Origin: a virus
IMG/VR virus record: IMGVR_UViG_3300031973_001272
Location: 1 to 20,667 of that record
Length of the DNA: 20,667 nucleotides
Direction: 5' to 3' (one strand)
Shown: positions 1 to 7,671 of the stretch, piece by piece
Numbering within the stretch: position 1 is the first letter of the stretch
Layout of the letters: the number at the start of each line of letters is the position of its first letter
Notes under the pieces: generated by a model
Databases searched by the model: none
Told to the model about the DNA's origin: nothing
Seen by the model: the letters and a program-made list of their open reading frames with translations, nothing else
Translations under genes and position numbers: made by a program

Positions 1-11
1 TCTTCCGATCT
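1..11. other. Illumina adapter remnant at contig edge
   Basis: The first 11 bases, TCTTCCGATCT, are identical to the 3' terminal bases of the Illumina TruSeq adapter. This is seen directly; that it is contamination rather than phage DNA is inference. The natural sequence probably starts at base 12, which happens to be in frame with the first gene, so the first three residues read from that frame (from base 3) should not be trusted. Confidence 0.85.
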
Positions 12-1115
12 ATTGAAAACAACGACATTAGAGATGTATGGGACACGACAGACCTAACTAACGAAAACGCAAACAGCGTTCAGGTTTTTCGCGGACTAAA
101 TAACGTCATCAAGGGGAACACCCTCGGAAGCACGACGACGGCCAAGCAATACGGTTGTTTTTACTACAAGCACTGTGACACGAGTGGAAACGGGAACTAT
201 ACCGTAACCAATAATCTTTGCCTTAACGGTTCTGGGCATCAGTTCACAACTACTTGCGGCGGCGGAACTTTCACCAAGAATCGCTCCTATGGCAGCGTAG
301 ACGGCAAGCACCCGTTTAACGTTCACGGCGGTTCGGGAGCAACGTTCCTAGGCTCGCCGATTACTATTTCTAATAACACGGCGTTCGAGGGCTCAGGCCC
401 TATAGTCTATTCTAGCGGCAGTTATGAGCAGATGACCGACACTTTTACTGCTACCGCGGCAACCGATATTATTACTTACTCAGCGCGAGATATTCCGTCG
501 CTGACGAAGATGCAGTTCATTACCACCACAACGCTACCAGGCGGTTTGTCGGCGGGCACTAACTACTGGACTATTCGGCAATCTTCAACGACAGCGAAGC
601 TCGCAACTTCACTCGCAAATGCTGTTGCCGGAACGCCCGTTGTTGATATCACCTCGACCGGAACCGGCACGCATACGCTCTACGAAGTTTTTGGCGCGAT
701 GCTGATCGAAAAGAATATTTGGAATGACAACGCGGCGAGTTACCCGGACGACAACTTCTATTCGGTCTGCCGGTATTGTAATGACGCTGTATATACAGCA
801 ACCATTACCGGCGGGGTAATCACGAATAGGCAGAATGCTCACTACAGCCCGATTACCATGCCTTACTCGATATTCGGAGATAATAGCGTCACTTCGCTGG
901 GCACTACTTACGCAAACTTTGCGGCTTGGTCTGCGGGCCTCCTTAGCTCGGGCGAAGTAAATGCAAACCCAAACTTCACTTCTTCTGGCGTAGCGCAACA
1001 CGCCTCCATGCTCGACTGGGGATGGAGGCCATATAACACGCTTACCACAGAGAGTTCCTCGACGGGTACAACCTCCGGGGGGGCGGTATTTCAAATTATT
1101 ATAAGGGACAGATGA
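3..1115 (+). CDS. Tail fibre/tailspike protein, beta-helix type, 5' truncated
   Basis: The frame is open from the window edge to a TGA at 1113-1115, giving about 371 codons of a longer protein whose start lies outside. The first 140 or so residues are rich in Asn, Gly, Thr and short beta strands with repeated NN/GN turns (for example NNLCLNGSG and ISNNTAFEG), the pattern of a right-handed parallel beta-helix. From about residue 144 (base 432) to base 680 comes a separate Thr/Gly-rich module with the signatures LPGGLSAGTNYW and ITSTGTGTHTL, a domain often seen in phage receptor-binding proteins. Helix-like text (IEKNIWNDN) resumes after it, so the module looks inserted into the beta-helix. The likely role is host recognition or surface glycan binding on the tail; no catalytic residues can be assigned. 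It overlaps the next gene by ATGA. An internal ATG at 432 is not the real start, because the open frame continues upstream. Confidence 0.75.
   Translation, partial: FRSIENNDIRDVWDTTDLTNENANSVQVFRGLNNVIKGNTLGSTTTAKQYGCFYYKHCDTSGNGNYTVTNNLCLNGSGHQFTTTCGGGTFTKNRSYGSVDGKHPFNVHGGSGATFLGSPITISNNTAFEGSGPIVYSSGSYEQMTDTFTATAATDIITYSARDIPSLTKMQFITTTTLPGGLSAGTNYWTIRQSSTTAKLATSLANAVAGTPVVDITSTGTGTHTLYEVFGAMLIEKNIWNDNAASYPDDNFYSVCRYCNDAVYTATITGGVITNRQNAHYSPITMPYSIFGDNSVTSLGTTYANFAAWSAGLLSSGEVNANPNFTSSGVAQHASMLDWGWRPYNTLTTESSSTGTTSGGAVFQIIIRDR
432..680 (+). other. Inserted Thr/Gly-rich beta module within the tail fibre
   Basis: Within the fibre frame, residues read as a compact unit beginning MTDTFTATAATD, passing LPGGLSAGTNYW and ending at ITSTGTGTHTL. 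Modules of this pattern recur in unrelated phage structural proteins as mobile beta domains (family knowledge). The boundaries are judged by eye from where beta-helix-like sequence stops and restarts. Confidence 0.5.
1103..1108 (+). promoter_or_regulatory. Ribosome binding site for the signal-peptide protein
   Basis: AAGGGA lies 3 bases before the ATG at 1112. It supports this start, and no other ATG occurs in that frame until codon 42, so the signal peptide is part of the translated protein. Confidence 0.5.
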
Positions 1116-1633
1116 AAAAGTTATTGTTTTTGGTTTTAGCAATTGTTTTTCCTCAGCTGGCTTTGGCTGAGGGTGTGGCGTGCGTTTCTGTTACGCCAAC
1201 GATAGACACATCCGCTTATGCAGCGGGCGATCTTATGGGGACCAAGCAGACGCTTGCGGGCCTGTTAGATCCGAACGTTGGTTCTGGACACGTAATTTCA
1301 GTGACAGTATCAGACAAGGCGGCGCAAGCAATCGACCTCGATTATGTGCTGTTTACTCAGGACCCCACGAGCACGACGTTTACGGATCAAGCAGCATTCG
1401 ATCCGGCTGATGCGGATCTCCCGTATATCATGCCAGCAATCAACCTAGGATCCTCCTCGCGGTTCGCGTTTAGCGATAACAGCACCCACTACGTAGGCTC
1501 TCTTGCTTTGCCTGTGCAGGTAACGGGCACGGGCTCAAAGTCAACGCTATACGGCGCGCTGGTTGCTCGTGGTGCTTTTACGGCAGCAGCTTCAAGCGAC
1601 GTGACTGTTACGGTGTGCGTATTTAGGGATTAA
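1112..1633 (+). CDS. Virion-like beta protein with Sec signal peptide
   Basis: This 173-residue protein begins with a textbook Sec signal peptide: two lysines at 2-3, a hydrophobic core from about 4 to 13 and an ALA motif at 17-19, predicting cleavage before Glu20. The mature part (VTPTIDTSAYAAGD, then VSDKAAQAIDLDYVLF, FTQDPTSTTFTD and LYGALVARG) resembles a family of small beta-rich phage structural proteins that normally lack a signal. Two cysteines, Cys24 near the new N-terminus and Cys169 near the C-terminus, could form a disulfide in an oxidising compartment (inference). The start is ATG 1112, overlapping the fibre stop as ATGA, and the stop TAA overlaps the terminase ATG. It may be a fibre accessory protein matured in the periplasm, or an exported protein acting on the infected cell envelope, for example in superinfection exclusion; the sequence does not decide between these. 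Confidence 0.7.
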   Translation: MKKLLFLVLAIVFPQLALAEGVACVSVTPTIDTSAYAAGDLMGTKQTLAGLLDPNVGSGHVISVTVSDKAAQAIDLDYVLFTQDPTSTTFTDQAAFDPADADLPYIMPAINLGSSSRFAFSDNSTHYVGSLALPVQVTGTGSKSTLYGALVARGAFTAAASSDVTVTVCVFRD

Positions 1634-3039
1634 TGATTGCTGCATGGACTCCGCAGGAAGGCCCACAACTAGACGCCATTACTGCAACGTGGTGCCGGCA
1701 ACTTTTTTACGGCGGCGCACGGGGCGGCGGGAAGTCGGATTACATGCTGGGCGATTATCTCCAGGACGTTCCAAAATACCAGAAGCACTGGCAGGGGCTT
1801 TTAATCAGGCGGCGGTTTCCACAATTCAAGGAACTAAAGCGCAGAAGCGCAGAAGTGTTTCCTCAAACGGGTGGCGAGTGGAAAGAGGGAAAGGGGGAAT
1901 GGAGATGGCCAAATGGCGCAACGCTCAGGTTTGCGTTTCTGGAGAACGACGGCGATGCGCAGAATTATCAGGGGCATCAATACACCTGGATCGGATGGGA
2001 AGAGTTAGGGAACTTTCCCAGCCCGGAACCTTACAAAATGTTGTTAGCCTGCAATCGATGGGCGGAAGCCGATATACCTACAAAACGAATAAGAGCAAGC
2101 GGAAACCCAGGCGGGCCAGGTCAAGCCTGGATAAAAACGCACTTCATCGATCACGCTCCGCTTGGTTTTGTTCCGCGGAAGTGTCCCGAGACCGGGCACG
2201 ACATAATGTTCGTTCCGGCGAGAGTATCGGACAACAAAATCCTGCTAGAGAGAGATCCAGAGTATATCAATACCCTGAGGGGCTCAGGCTCGCCCGCTCT
2301 AGTAAGGGCTTGGCTGGACGGGGATTTCAACGCAGTAGTTGGCGGATATTTTCCCGAGTTTGGCGGAAAGCACATATTGGATCCATTCGAGATTCCTTCA
2401 CACTGGACGCGCTTTCGGGCCATCGATTGGGGATCTTACAGACCGTTTGTTGTGCTGTGGTGCGCTGTATCAGACGGATCTATTCCTCGATATCCGCCAA
2501 ATACCATTATTGTGTATCGCGAATGGTACGGGGGAAGTGAGCCGAATGTTGGTCTTAAGCTTTCAAGTAAGGAGGTTGCAGAAGGAATTAAAGATAGGCA
2601 GGCAAAGGGCGAGCAAATCTCTTATTCGGTTATCGACCCTGCCGCGTTTAATTCCGATGACGGACCTTCGACAGGCGAGCGCCTCACTAATTACGGCGTA
2701 TCGTGCCATCCCGCGGACAATAAACGAGTTGTTGGGTGGCAACGCATTAGGGATCGCCTTCGTGGAATCGATGGCAAGCCCATGCTCTACGTCTTTTCTA
2801 CTTGCCTCAACACTATCAGAACTATTCCGTCACTTCAGCACGACGAGCGAAAACCCGAAGACGTTGACACCGAAGGGGACGACCACTGCGCAGACGCCCT
2901 CAGGTACGGGTGTATGTCGCGTCCTTATACTCCCGAGCGCCCGAAGGAAGACGAACCGATTAGAACATTAAAGGAAATGACATACGGCGAGCTAATAAAA
3001 CTTAATCCGACAAGGCGCGCAGGTCACACAAGGTTATGA
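1633..3039 (+). CDS. terL: Terminase large subunit (DNA packaging ATPase/nuclease)
   Basis: This 468-residue protein is the motor that pumps DNA into the prohead through the portal and cuts the concatemer. The ATPase domain shows Walker A GARGGGKS at 28-35, a Walker B-like strand ending WEEL (Glu123 in the usual Asp place, Glu124 as catalytic acid), and the coupling motif SGNPGG at 156-161. The C-terminal RNase H-like nuclease has its three acidic sites: Asp265 in AIDWG, Asp335 in VIDP and the Asp416/417 to Asp421 group in DDHCADALRY. Length is normal for the family. It starts at an ATG overlapping the upstream TAA, with AGGGA 3 bases before it, and its TGA overlaps the portal ATG. No terminase small subunit is seen beside it in the window. 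Two long open frames inside it in other frames (1644-2540 and 2339-2971) are read as shadows. Confidence 0.97.
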   Translation: MIAAWTPQEGPQLDAITATWCRQLFYGGARGGGKSDYMLGDYLQDVPKYQKHWQGLLIRRRFPQFKELKRRSAEVFPQTGGEWKEGKGEWRWPNGATLRFAFLENDGDAQNYQGHQYTWIGWEELGNFPSPEPYKMLLACNRWAEADIPTKRIRASGNPGGPGQAWIKTHFIDHAPLGFVPRKCPETGHDIMFVPARVSDNKILLERDPEYINTLRGSGSPALVRAWLDGDFNAVVGGYFPEFGGKHILDPFEIPSHWTRFRAIDWGSYRPFVVLWCAVSDGSIPRYPPNTIIVYREWYGGSEPNVGLKLSSKEVAEGIKDRQAKGEQISYSVIDPAAFNSDDGPSTGERLTNYGVSCHPADNKRVVGWQRIRDRLRGIDGKPMLYVFSTCLNTIRTIPSLQHDERKPEDVDTEGDDHCADALRYGCMSRPYTPERPKEDEPIRTLKEMTYGELIKLNPTRRAGHTRL

Positions 3040-5195
3040 GAGTAAAGAAAGAAAAAGACGAGGAAAAGTCATCAAAGGACGCAAAGCCGACCGGCGAATA
3101 TCGGCGCTATACCACAGAGGTAAAGTTAGCCGAACGCGAGTTTCAGGACTATATCGAGCGCTGCAAGAAAATTGTAAAGCGCTATCGGGATGAAGATAGA
3201 AAGGGGCAGGGTAGCGACGACTTGCCAGCTAGATTCAACTGCTTGTGGTCAAACACTGAGACCCTAGCGCCTGCCCTATATTCAAGAACTCCCAACGTTC
3301 AGGTTGATAGACGCTTTAAGGATTCCGATCCTGTGGGCAGGGCAGCGTGCCAAATTTGGGAAAGAGCAACACAATTCGCGCTTGATAACTACGATTTTGA
3401 TGGAACCATGCGCGCGGTCCTTAAGGACTATCAGCTATGCGGGCGTGGAACCGCATGGATCCGCTACGAACCAGCCGTTGAAGACGATGGCATTAGCTAT
3501 CAAGAAGTAAGCTGTGACCACGTGCATTACCGCGATTTTGGTCATATGCCAGCGAAGCAATGGCGCAACGTTCGCGGCGTTTGGCGTAAGATATATCTAA
3601 CCCGCAAACAGCTTAAGCAGCGTTTTGGTAAGATCGGCGCAAAGGTTCCGCTCGATTGGTCGCCTATGGATTCCGGCATGGGGCGGGATACAGACGATAG
3701 TAAAGAAAACAAGCAGGCGTGTGTATATGAGTATTGGGATGCCGACAACATGCGAGTTGTTTGGTTTTCAAAGGGATATACAGATGGTTTATTAGACAAC
3801 ATTGAAGACCCTCTTGGGCTTCATGATTTCTTCCCAACTCCTAAGCCACTGTTCGGAACAACTACAACAGACTCCCTCATTCCTATTCCCGATTATGCAT
3901 TGTATCAGGACCAAGCGAGAGAGCTTGATGTTTTGACTATGAAAATCGCGCTCCTTGAAGACGCGATTCGAATGGTTGGTTTCTACGACGGAACTTACAC
4001 GTCAGAGATGAATAGTCTCTATTCAAACCCACGCACGAACGAAATGATTCCGATCCATAACTGGCAGAAGCTTCAAGCGGCAGGCGGGATGAAGGGAATA
4101 GCCGAGTGGATGAGTATAAAAGAAATTATTGAAGCGCTCTCGGCGCTCTATAATGCGCGCGATAAAGTTAAGCAGGACATGTATGAGATTACTGGCGTTG
4201 CAGACGTAATTCGCGGCGCTAGTTCTATGGGGTCTGCGCCAGTTACGGCGACAGAGCGGAGAATACAGGGGCAATTCGCAACCCTGCGATTACAAGATAA
4301 GCAGAAGGACGTAGAGCGGTATGCGCGGGATTTAATCGCCCTACAAGGCGAGGTTATAGCAGAGCACTTCGAGCCGGAAATATTAGCGGCAATGACTGGC
4401 TACGACATATCACAGCCAGACATACAGCAAGTTTTTATGCCAGCTATTCAGCTGCTCAAGAACGACCCAATGCGATCTTTTAGAATTAGCCTCGAAACAG
4501 ATTCTATGATCGCGGTCGATGATGCATACGAGAAACAGCAGACAAACGAGTTTATGCAGATGTTCGGCCAGGTAATGCAGGGATCTATGCAGGCGGTGAT
4601 GCAAATGCCTGTTCTAGCTCCGATGTTTGCGGAGGCAATGCTTTTTTGCACTAGACGATTCAAGGCCGGCCGCGCACTAGAGACTGCCATCGAGCAAGGT
4701 ATGCAGAGCCTTAATCAAATGGCACAGCAATCAATGAGCCAGCCGAAACAGGATCCTGAAGTTTTGAAAGTTCAGGCGAGAGCACAACTCGAACAGCAGG
4801 ACGCCCAAAACAAATGGCAGCTTTCGCAAGCAGAGAGCCAGAACAAATTGGCGCTCGCCCGCGATGAAATGAATCAGCGAATGCAGCTTGAGATGGAGAA
4901 GTTTAAGCAAGAGGTGGCGCTCGAATGGCAGAAAGCCGCGGCTGATATCAAGGTTGCGGAGACCAAGGCGGTTAGCGAGTTGAAGCTAAAAGAAGCGGAG
5001 ATTAGCCAGAAAGAGCGAGTAGAAACTAGAAAAGCGGTCCTTGGCGCAGGCATAAAAGATTTGCACGCCCTACCAGACGGAACGCTAACAACTCGCCCAA
5101 CAATCATTAAAGAAGGCACGTTCGACTATGACGCCAAAACAGGGCGCCGAAAGGTTGTGATTATCGAGCGACCGCTAGAGGGTAACGTAGGATGA
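3036..5195 (+). CDS. Portal protein (P22-type, long form)
   Basis: This 719-residue protein forms the dodecameric ring at one capsid vertex through which DNA enters and leaves, and is the docking site for terminase and the adaptor. A basic/acidic N-terminus is followed by the family signature NCLWSNTETLAPALYSRTP at about residues 68-86, and by the characteristic GVADVIRG at 387-394 followed by a Thr/Glu-containing stretch (APVTATERRIQG) in the wing/crown transition. From about 560 to 665 the sequence is a Gln/Glu/Lys/Ala-rich helix with heptad character, matching the long C-terminal barrel of P22-like portals that projects into the capsid. A short C-terminal tail follows. The gene overlaps terminase by ATGA with AAGG just upstream, and its own TGA overlaps the next ATG. 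Confidence 0.94.
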   Translation: MRVKKEKDEEKSSKDAKPTGEYRRYTTEVKLAEREFQDYIERCKKIVKRYRDEDRKGQGSDDLPARFNCLWSNTETLAPALYSRTPNVQVDRRFKDSDPVGRAACQIWERATQFALDNYDFDGTMRAVLKDYQLCGRGTAWIRYEPAVEDDGISYQEVSCDHVHYRDFGHMPAKQWRNVRGVWRKIYLTRKQLKQRFGKIGAKVPLDWSPMDSGMGRDTDDSKENKQACVYEYWDADNMRVVWFSKGYTDGLLDNIEDPLGLHDFFPTPKPLFGTTTTDSLIPIPDYALYQDQARELDVLTMKIALLEDAIRMVGFYDGTYTSEMNSLYSNPRTNEMIPIHNWQKLQAAGGMKGIAEWMSIKEIIEALSALYNARDKVKQDMYEITGVADVIRGASSMGSAPVTATERRIQGQFATLRLQDKQKDVERYARDLIALQGEVIAEHFEPEILAAMTGYDISQPDIQQVFMPAIQLLKNDPMRSFRISLETDSMIAVDDAYEKQQTNEFMQMFGQVMQGSMQAVMQMPVLAPMFAEAMLFCTRRFKAGRALETAIEQGMQSLNQMAQQSMSQPKQDPEVLKVQARAQLEQQDAQNKWQLSQAESQNKLALARDEMNQRMQLEMEKFKQEVALEWQKAAADIKVAETKAVSELKLKEAEISQKERVETRKAVLGAGIKDLHALPDGTLTTRPTIIKEGTFDYDAKTGRRKVVIIERPLEGNVG

Positions 5196-6607
5196 GCTAT
5201 TCAAGCGTAGGTTATACTGAGGGATCGGGTAAGGACGTAAAAACCGATGTTGTCGCCGGCAAGGAAGTTCAGTTTGTAAAAATTGCGACAGGCGGCGAAG
5301 GAGTAGCGACCGAGTGGGACGGAAGCGTAAGCATTTCCGGCTCCGTACTTCCCACGGGCGCGGCGACAGTGTCGCAGCAAACAACGCAAACGGCGCTGCT
5401 ATCAAGTATCGAGGTTTATGCGGCAGATACGGCAACGTCGGCAAACCAAGCAACAGAGATTACTCACCTTGGCGACATTAGCAACGCGCTTGTCGACATT
5501 CCTTCAACGATGGCGGTATTCGATAACACCGGTATCGGAACATATGGCCTTTCTGTAGCAGGCATTAGGCGCGATGCTGAGACTTCTCCTGTATCTGCAG
5601 ACGGAGATGCTCACCCTTTTGTTTTTAACGACTTTGGCCGGCTTAAAGTTAGCACGCTTCCCGCGCCGGTAAACTCAACCGTTGATACTATTACCTCTAA
5701 CGGTGACACGGTAGTTGTTGATACTACGCAGTGTAGTAACGTTACCTGCTATTGCACAGGAACGTTTTCAACTATCAATTGCACGTTCGAAGGCTCCGTT
5801 GATGGAACGAACTGGTTTGGTGTTCAAGCGGTTCGGACTAACGCCAATACAGTGGAACTAACAACGGGTAACCTTTCCGCCGCTCCGGCTTACGGATGGG
5901 AGCTTAGCGTCAACGGTCTATACCGTTGCCGGGTAAGAGCAACTGCTTATACCTCTGGAACGCAAACCTGGACTTTCTTGCCAGGGATTTATGCGACCGA
6001 ACCCATTCCGGCGATACAAACGCACGCGGTGACGATATCGTCTGGAACCGTTACTACGGTTTCCTCGGTATCGGCAATTACTGCCGGTGTCGGAGCGACA
6101 AACTTAGGTAAGGCCGAGGATGCGATAGCGGCGTCTGGCGATACTGGCGTAGCGGTTTGGGGCGTGCGGCGAGATACCCCAGCCAGTAACGTTTCTGCGG
6201 CAGGGGACTATGCCGAGTTTGGAATCAGTGGTCAGGGCGCTGCATGGACAAGTTCAACCCCGTCTATTGGTGGTGGTTGGACGCCGTATAAATTACTCTC
6301 GGCGGCGTCTACAAACGCAACAAGCTTAAAAGCTTCGGCTGGCACGCTTGGTAGTTTTTATGTATTCAACACAACATCATCGTTTAAGTATCTCAAGCTT
6401 TACAACAAGGCGAGTGCGCCGACAGTGGGAACCGATACCCCGGTGCACGTTATTCCTATCCCTGCTAGCTCCGGCGCCACGCACGAATGGGCAAACGGCT
6501 TGAAGTTTTCGACGGGCATTGCGTTCGCAATAACAGGAGGCGTTGCCGATTCCGACACTACCGCCGTAGCTGCGAATGACGTCGTAGTTAACCTTGGGTG
6601 GATCTAA
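5192..6607 (+). CDS. Modular beta-rich virion protein (probable fibre or surface protein)
   Basis: This 471-residue protein is rich in Thr, Ser, Ala, Gly and Val, with almost no charged clusters, as in phage adhesion proteins. It contains two copies of a module with the core GIRRD/GVRRD, preceded by a Gly-Thr/Gly-Val strand and followed by VSADGDAH or VSAAGDYA, at about residues 107-160 and 308-350. Between them lies a beta domain with FEGSVDGTNW, resembling an adhesin or lectin-like sandwich. The C-terminal 105 residues (from about 368) form another recognisable phage domain: AASTNATSLKAS, then YLKLYNKASAPTVGTDTP and a final NDVVVNLGWI strand. These modules are known from phage tail and virion proteins, so a virion surface role is well supported while the exact site is not. 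The start overlaps the portal TGA; the TAA overlaps the ATG of the next gene. Confidence 0.75.
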   Translation: MSYSSVGYTEGSGKDVKTDVVAGKEVQFVKIATGGEGVATEWDGSVSISGSVLPTGAATVSQQTTQTALLSSIEVYAADTATSANQATEITHLGDISNALVDIPSTMAVFDNTGIGTYGLSVAGIRRDAETSPVSADGDAHPFVFNDFGRLKVSTLPAPVNSTVDTITSNGDTVVVDTTQCSNVTCYCTGTFSTINCTFEGSVDGTNWFGVQAVRTNANTVELTTGNLSAAPAYGWELSVNGLYRCRVRATAYTSGTQTWTFLPGIYATEPIPAIQTHAVTISSGTVTTVSSVSAITAGVGATNLGKAEDAIAASGDTGVAVWGVRRDTPASNVSAAGDYAEFGISGQGAAWTSSTPSIGGGWTPYKLLSAASTNATSLKASAGTLGSFYVFNTTSSFKYLKLYNKASAPTVGTDTPVHVIPIPASSGATHEWANGLKFSTGIAFAITGGVADSDTTAVAANDVVVNLGWI

Positions 6608-6978
6608 TGGCCTCACTTGAGCAAATCGCACTTGCGCTAGATGCGGTGCGAAACCTGCAAAACCTACGCCGCGATATTAAAGCAAACGCGGCGGAGTACG
6701 AAAAACGGATACTGGCAGGACAGGCGGAAGAAGAAGTTTTGCTGCTCGCGAAAAAAGACGCCGAAGAATACGAGCGGCGTGTTTCTTGGCATTCCGAGGG
6801 CGACGTATCTCTAGACCTAGAGGCCGGTATCGCGGCACTCGGAATTGAAGATTACGCAGCAGAGCTTTCCGAGCTATCCGCCAAGGCGTCTGGTCAAAGA
6901 CAGGCCCCAAGCCTTGAAACAATAAAGGCGGGGGCGCTCGAACTCGCGGAGAGAAAGACTCTTTTTAAGGCTAAATAA
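6607..6978 (+). CDS. Small helical protein of unknown function
   Basis: This 123-residue protein is predicted from composition to be almost wholly alpha-helical, with many Ala, Glu, Leu and Arg residues and amphipathic stretches such as LRRDIKANAAEYEKR. I do not recognise a family. The ATG at 6607 is preferred because it overlaps the previous TAA (TAATG) with a GGGTGG ribosome-site-like stretch a few bases upstream; a GTG nine bases earlier (6598) is in frame but less likely. It is followed without a gap by the duplicated nucleotidyltransferase-like gene, so the two are probably co-translated and might act together, which is inference from spacing only. Confidence 0.7.
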   Translation: MASLEQIALALDAVRNLQNLRRDIKANAAEYEKRILAGQAEEEVLLLAKKDAEEYERRVSWHSEGDVSLDLEAGIAALGIEDYAAELSELSAKASGQRQAPSLETIKAGALELAERKTLFKAK

Positions 6979-7671
6979 ATGGCGCGAATACTCGACACCA
7001 TTCCTGCCGCTGCGGAGTTACCACCCAAGATTACTTTTGCGGACTTAGTGCCACTACTGCCCGACTCGATCCCATACGAATATAACGTGTATGTCGGCGG
7101 CGATTTAGCTAAATACGGCGCAACGTCAAGGACCATTATTTTCTTAATGGAAAACCGCATTGAGCCAATAGCGGAAGTAATGGGCTATTTCAACGATCTA
7201 GTTTCGCCGACTGGTCTTGCGGGAACCGTAACTAATAATCTCTATAATCCAGAGTCACCGGCTATCCGCCTTTATTCAAACGGAAGGCTAATAATAGATC
7301 GCCAAACGCTTGCGTTTACAGAACTGCCTACGCCGATACAGCAGCGCCCCGAAGTTACAATAGAGGACGTTATTTCTAAGCTTCCGGCGGAAATCCCTTT
7401 TGCTGAAACAATATATTTAACTGGCTCTGTTGCTCTTAATGGCTGGAGCGCCAACGATGTAGATTTTCTCGTTGGAGACGCCAACGTATCTAAGGGCGCG
7501 GTTCAGTTTAACGGGATGCAAGATCGGGAGAGGCTCGACGAAGTTCGGCAATATTTTTCTCAGTCCATAGGCTGGAAAGTTCACGCCGGTAGAAAAATCA
7601 TGCATGAGCGTGAGCCTGTTGTGCTTTTAAAAGTGTACGAGAATGGCTTGCTATGTCTACCGTTGCGCTAA
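6979..7671 (+). CDS. Tandem-duplicated nucleotidyltransferase-like protein
   Basis: This 230-residue protein consists of two related halves. Residues 17-57 and 125-165 align without gaps at an offset of 108, with 12 of 41 identical by my count (shared T, D, LP, IP, Y, G, A, G, FL), and the similarity continues to EVMGYF/EVRQYF and to YSNG/YENG near the end of each half. The second half carries TGS at 148-150, nine residues, then DVD at 160-162: exactly the GSx9DxD signature of polymerase-beta-type nucleotidyltransferases (family knowledge). In the first half the matching positions are GGD and Thr52-Ile53-Ile54, so both metal-binding aspartates are lost. A third carboxylate is not obvious in either half. 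A catalytic plus pseudo-domain arrangement is plausible, but activity is unproven. A good AAGG site lies 7 bases before the ATG; the 3' end overlaps the next gene by 19 bases. Confidence 0.6.
   Translation: MARILDTIPAAAELPPKITFADLVPLLPDSIPYEYNVYVGGDLAKYGATSRTIIFLMENRIEPIAEVMGYFNDLVSPTGLAGTVTNNLYNPESPAIRLYSNGRLIIDRQTLAFTELPTPIQQRPEVTIEDVISKLPAEIPFAETIYLTGSVALNGWSANDVDFLVGDANVSKGAVQFNGMQDRERLDEVRQYFSQSIGWKVHAGRKIMHEREPVVLLKVYENGLLCLPLR

Noticed and set aside
609-1142. 177-codon antisense open frame opposite the tail fibre
   Set aside because: All supported genes are on the + strand, and this frame has an unusual Arg/Cys-rich composition typical of antisense shadows.
1-1633. Possible diversity-generating retroelement variable region at the fibre gene end
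   Set aside because: No second copy of the fibre 3' end and no reverse transcriptase frame was found in the window, so nothing supports it beyond the gene type.
1999-2007. Terminase Walker B with Glu in place of the usual Asp (WEEL) as a sign of inactivation
   Set aside because: The catalytic Glu124, Walker A, coupling motif and nuclease acids are all present, and a Glu at this place is tolerated in related terminases; the motor is judged functional.
1644-2540. 298-codon open frame on the + strand inside the terminase gene
   Set aside because: It lies wholly within a terminase frame that has all expected motifs; its translation is Arg/Ser-rich with no recognisable fold, as expected of a frame shadow.
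2339-2971. 210-codon open frame in the third + frame of the terminase gene
   Set aside because: Same reasoning: full overlap with the nuclease domain, no start context and low-quality composition.
6598-6606. GTG at 6598 as start of the small helical gene
   Set aside because: The ATG at 6607 forms the TAATG overlap used repeatedly in this window and is better placed relative to the ribosome-site-like GGGTGG.
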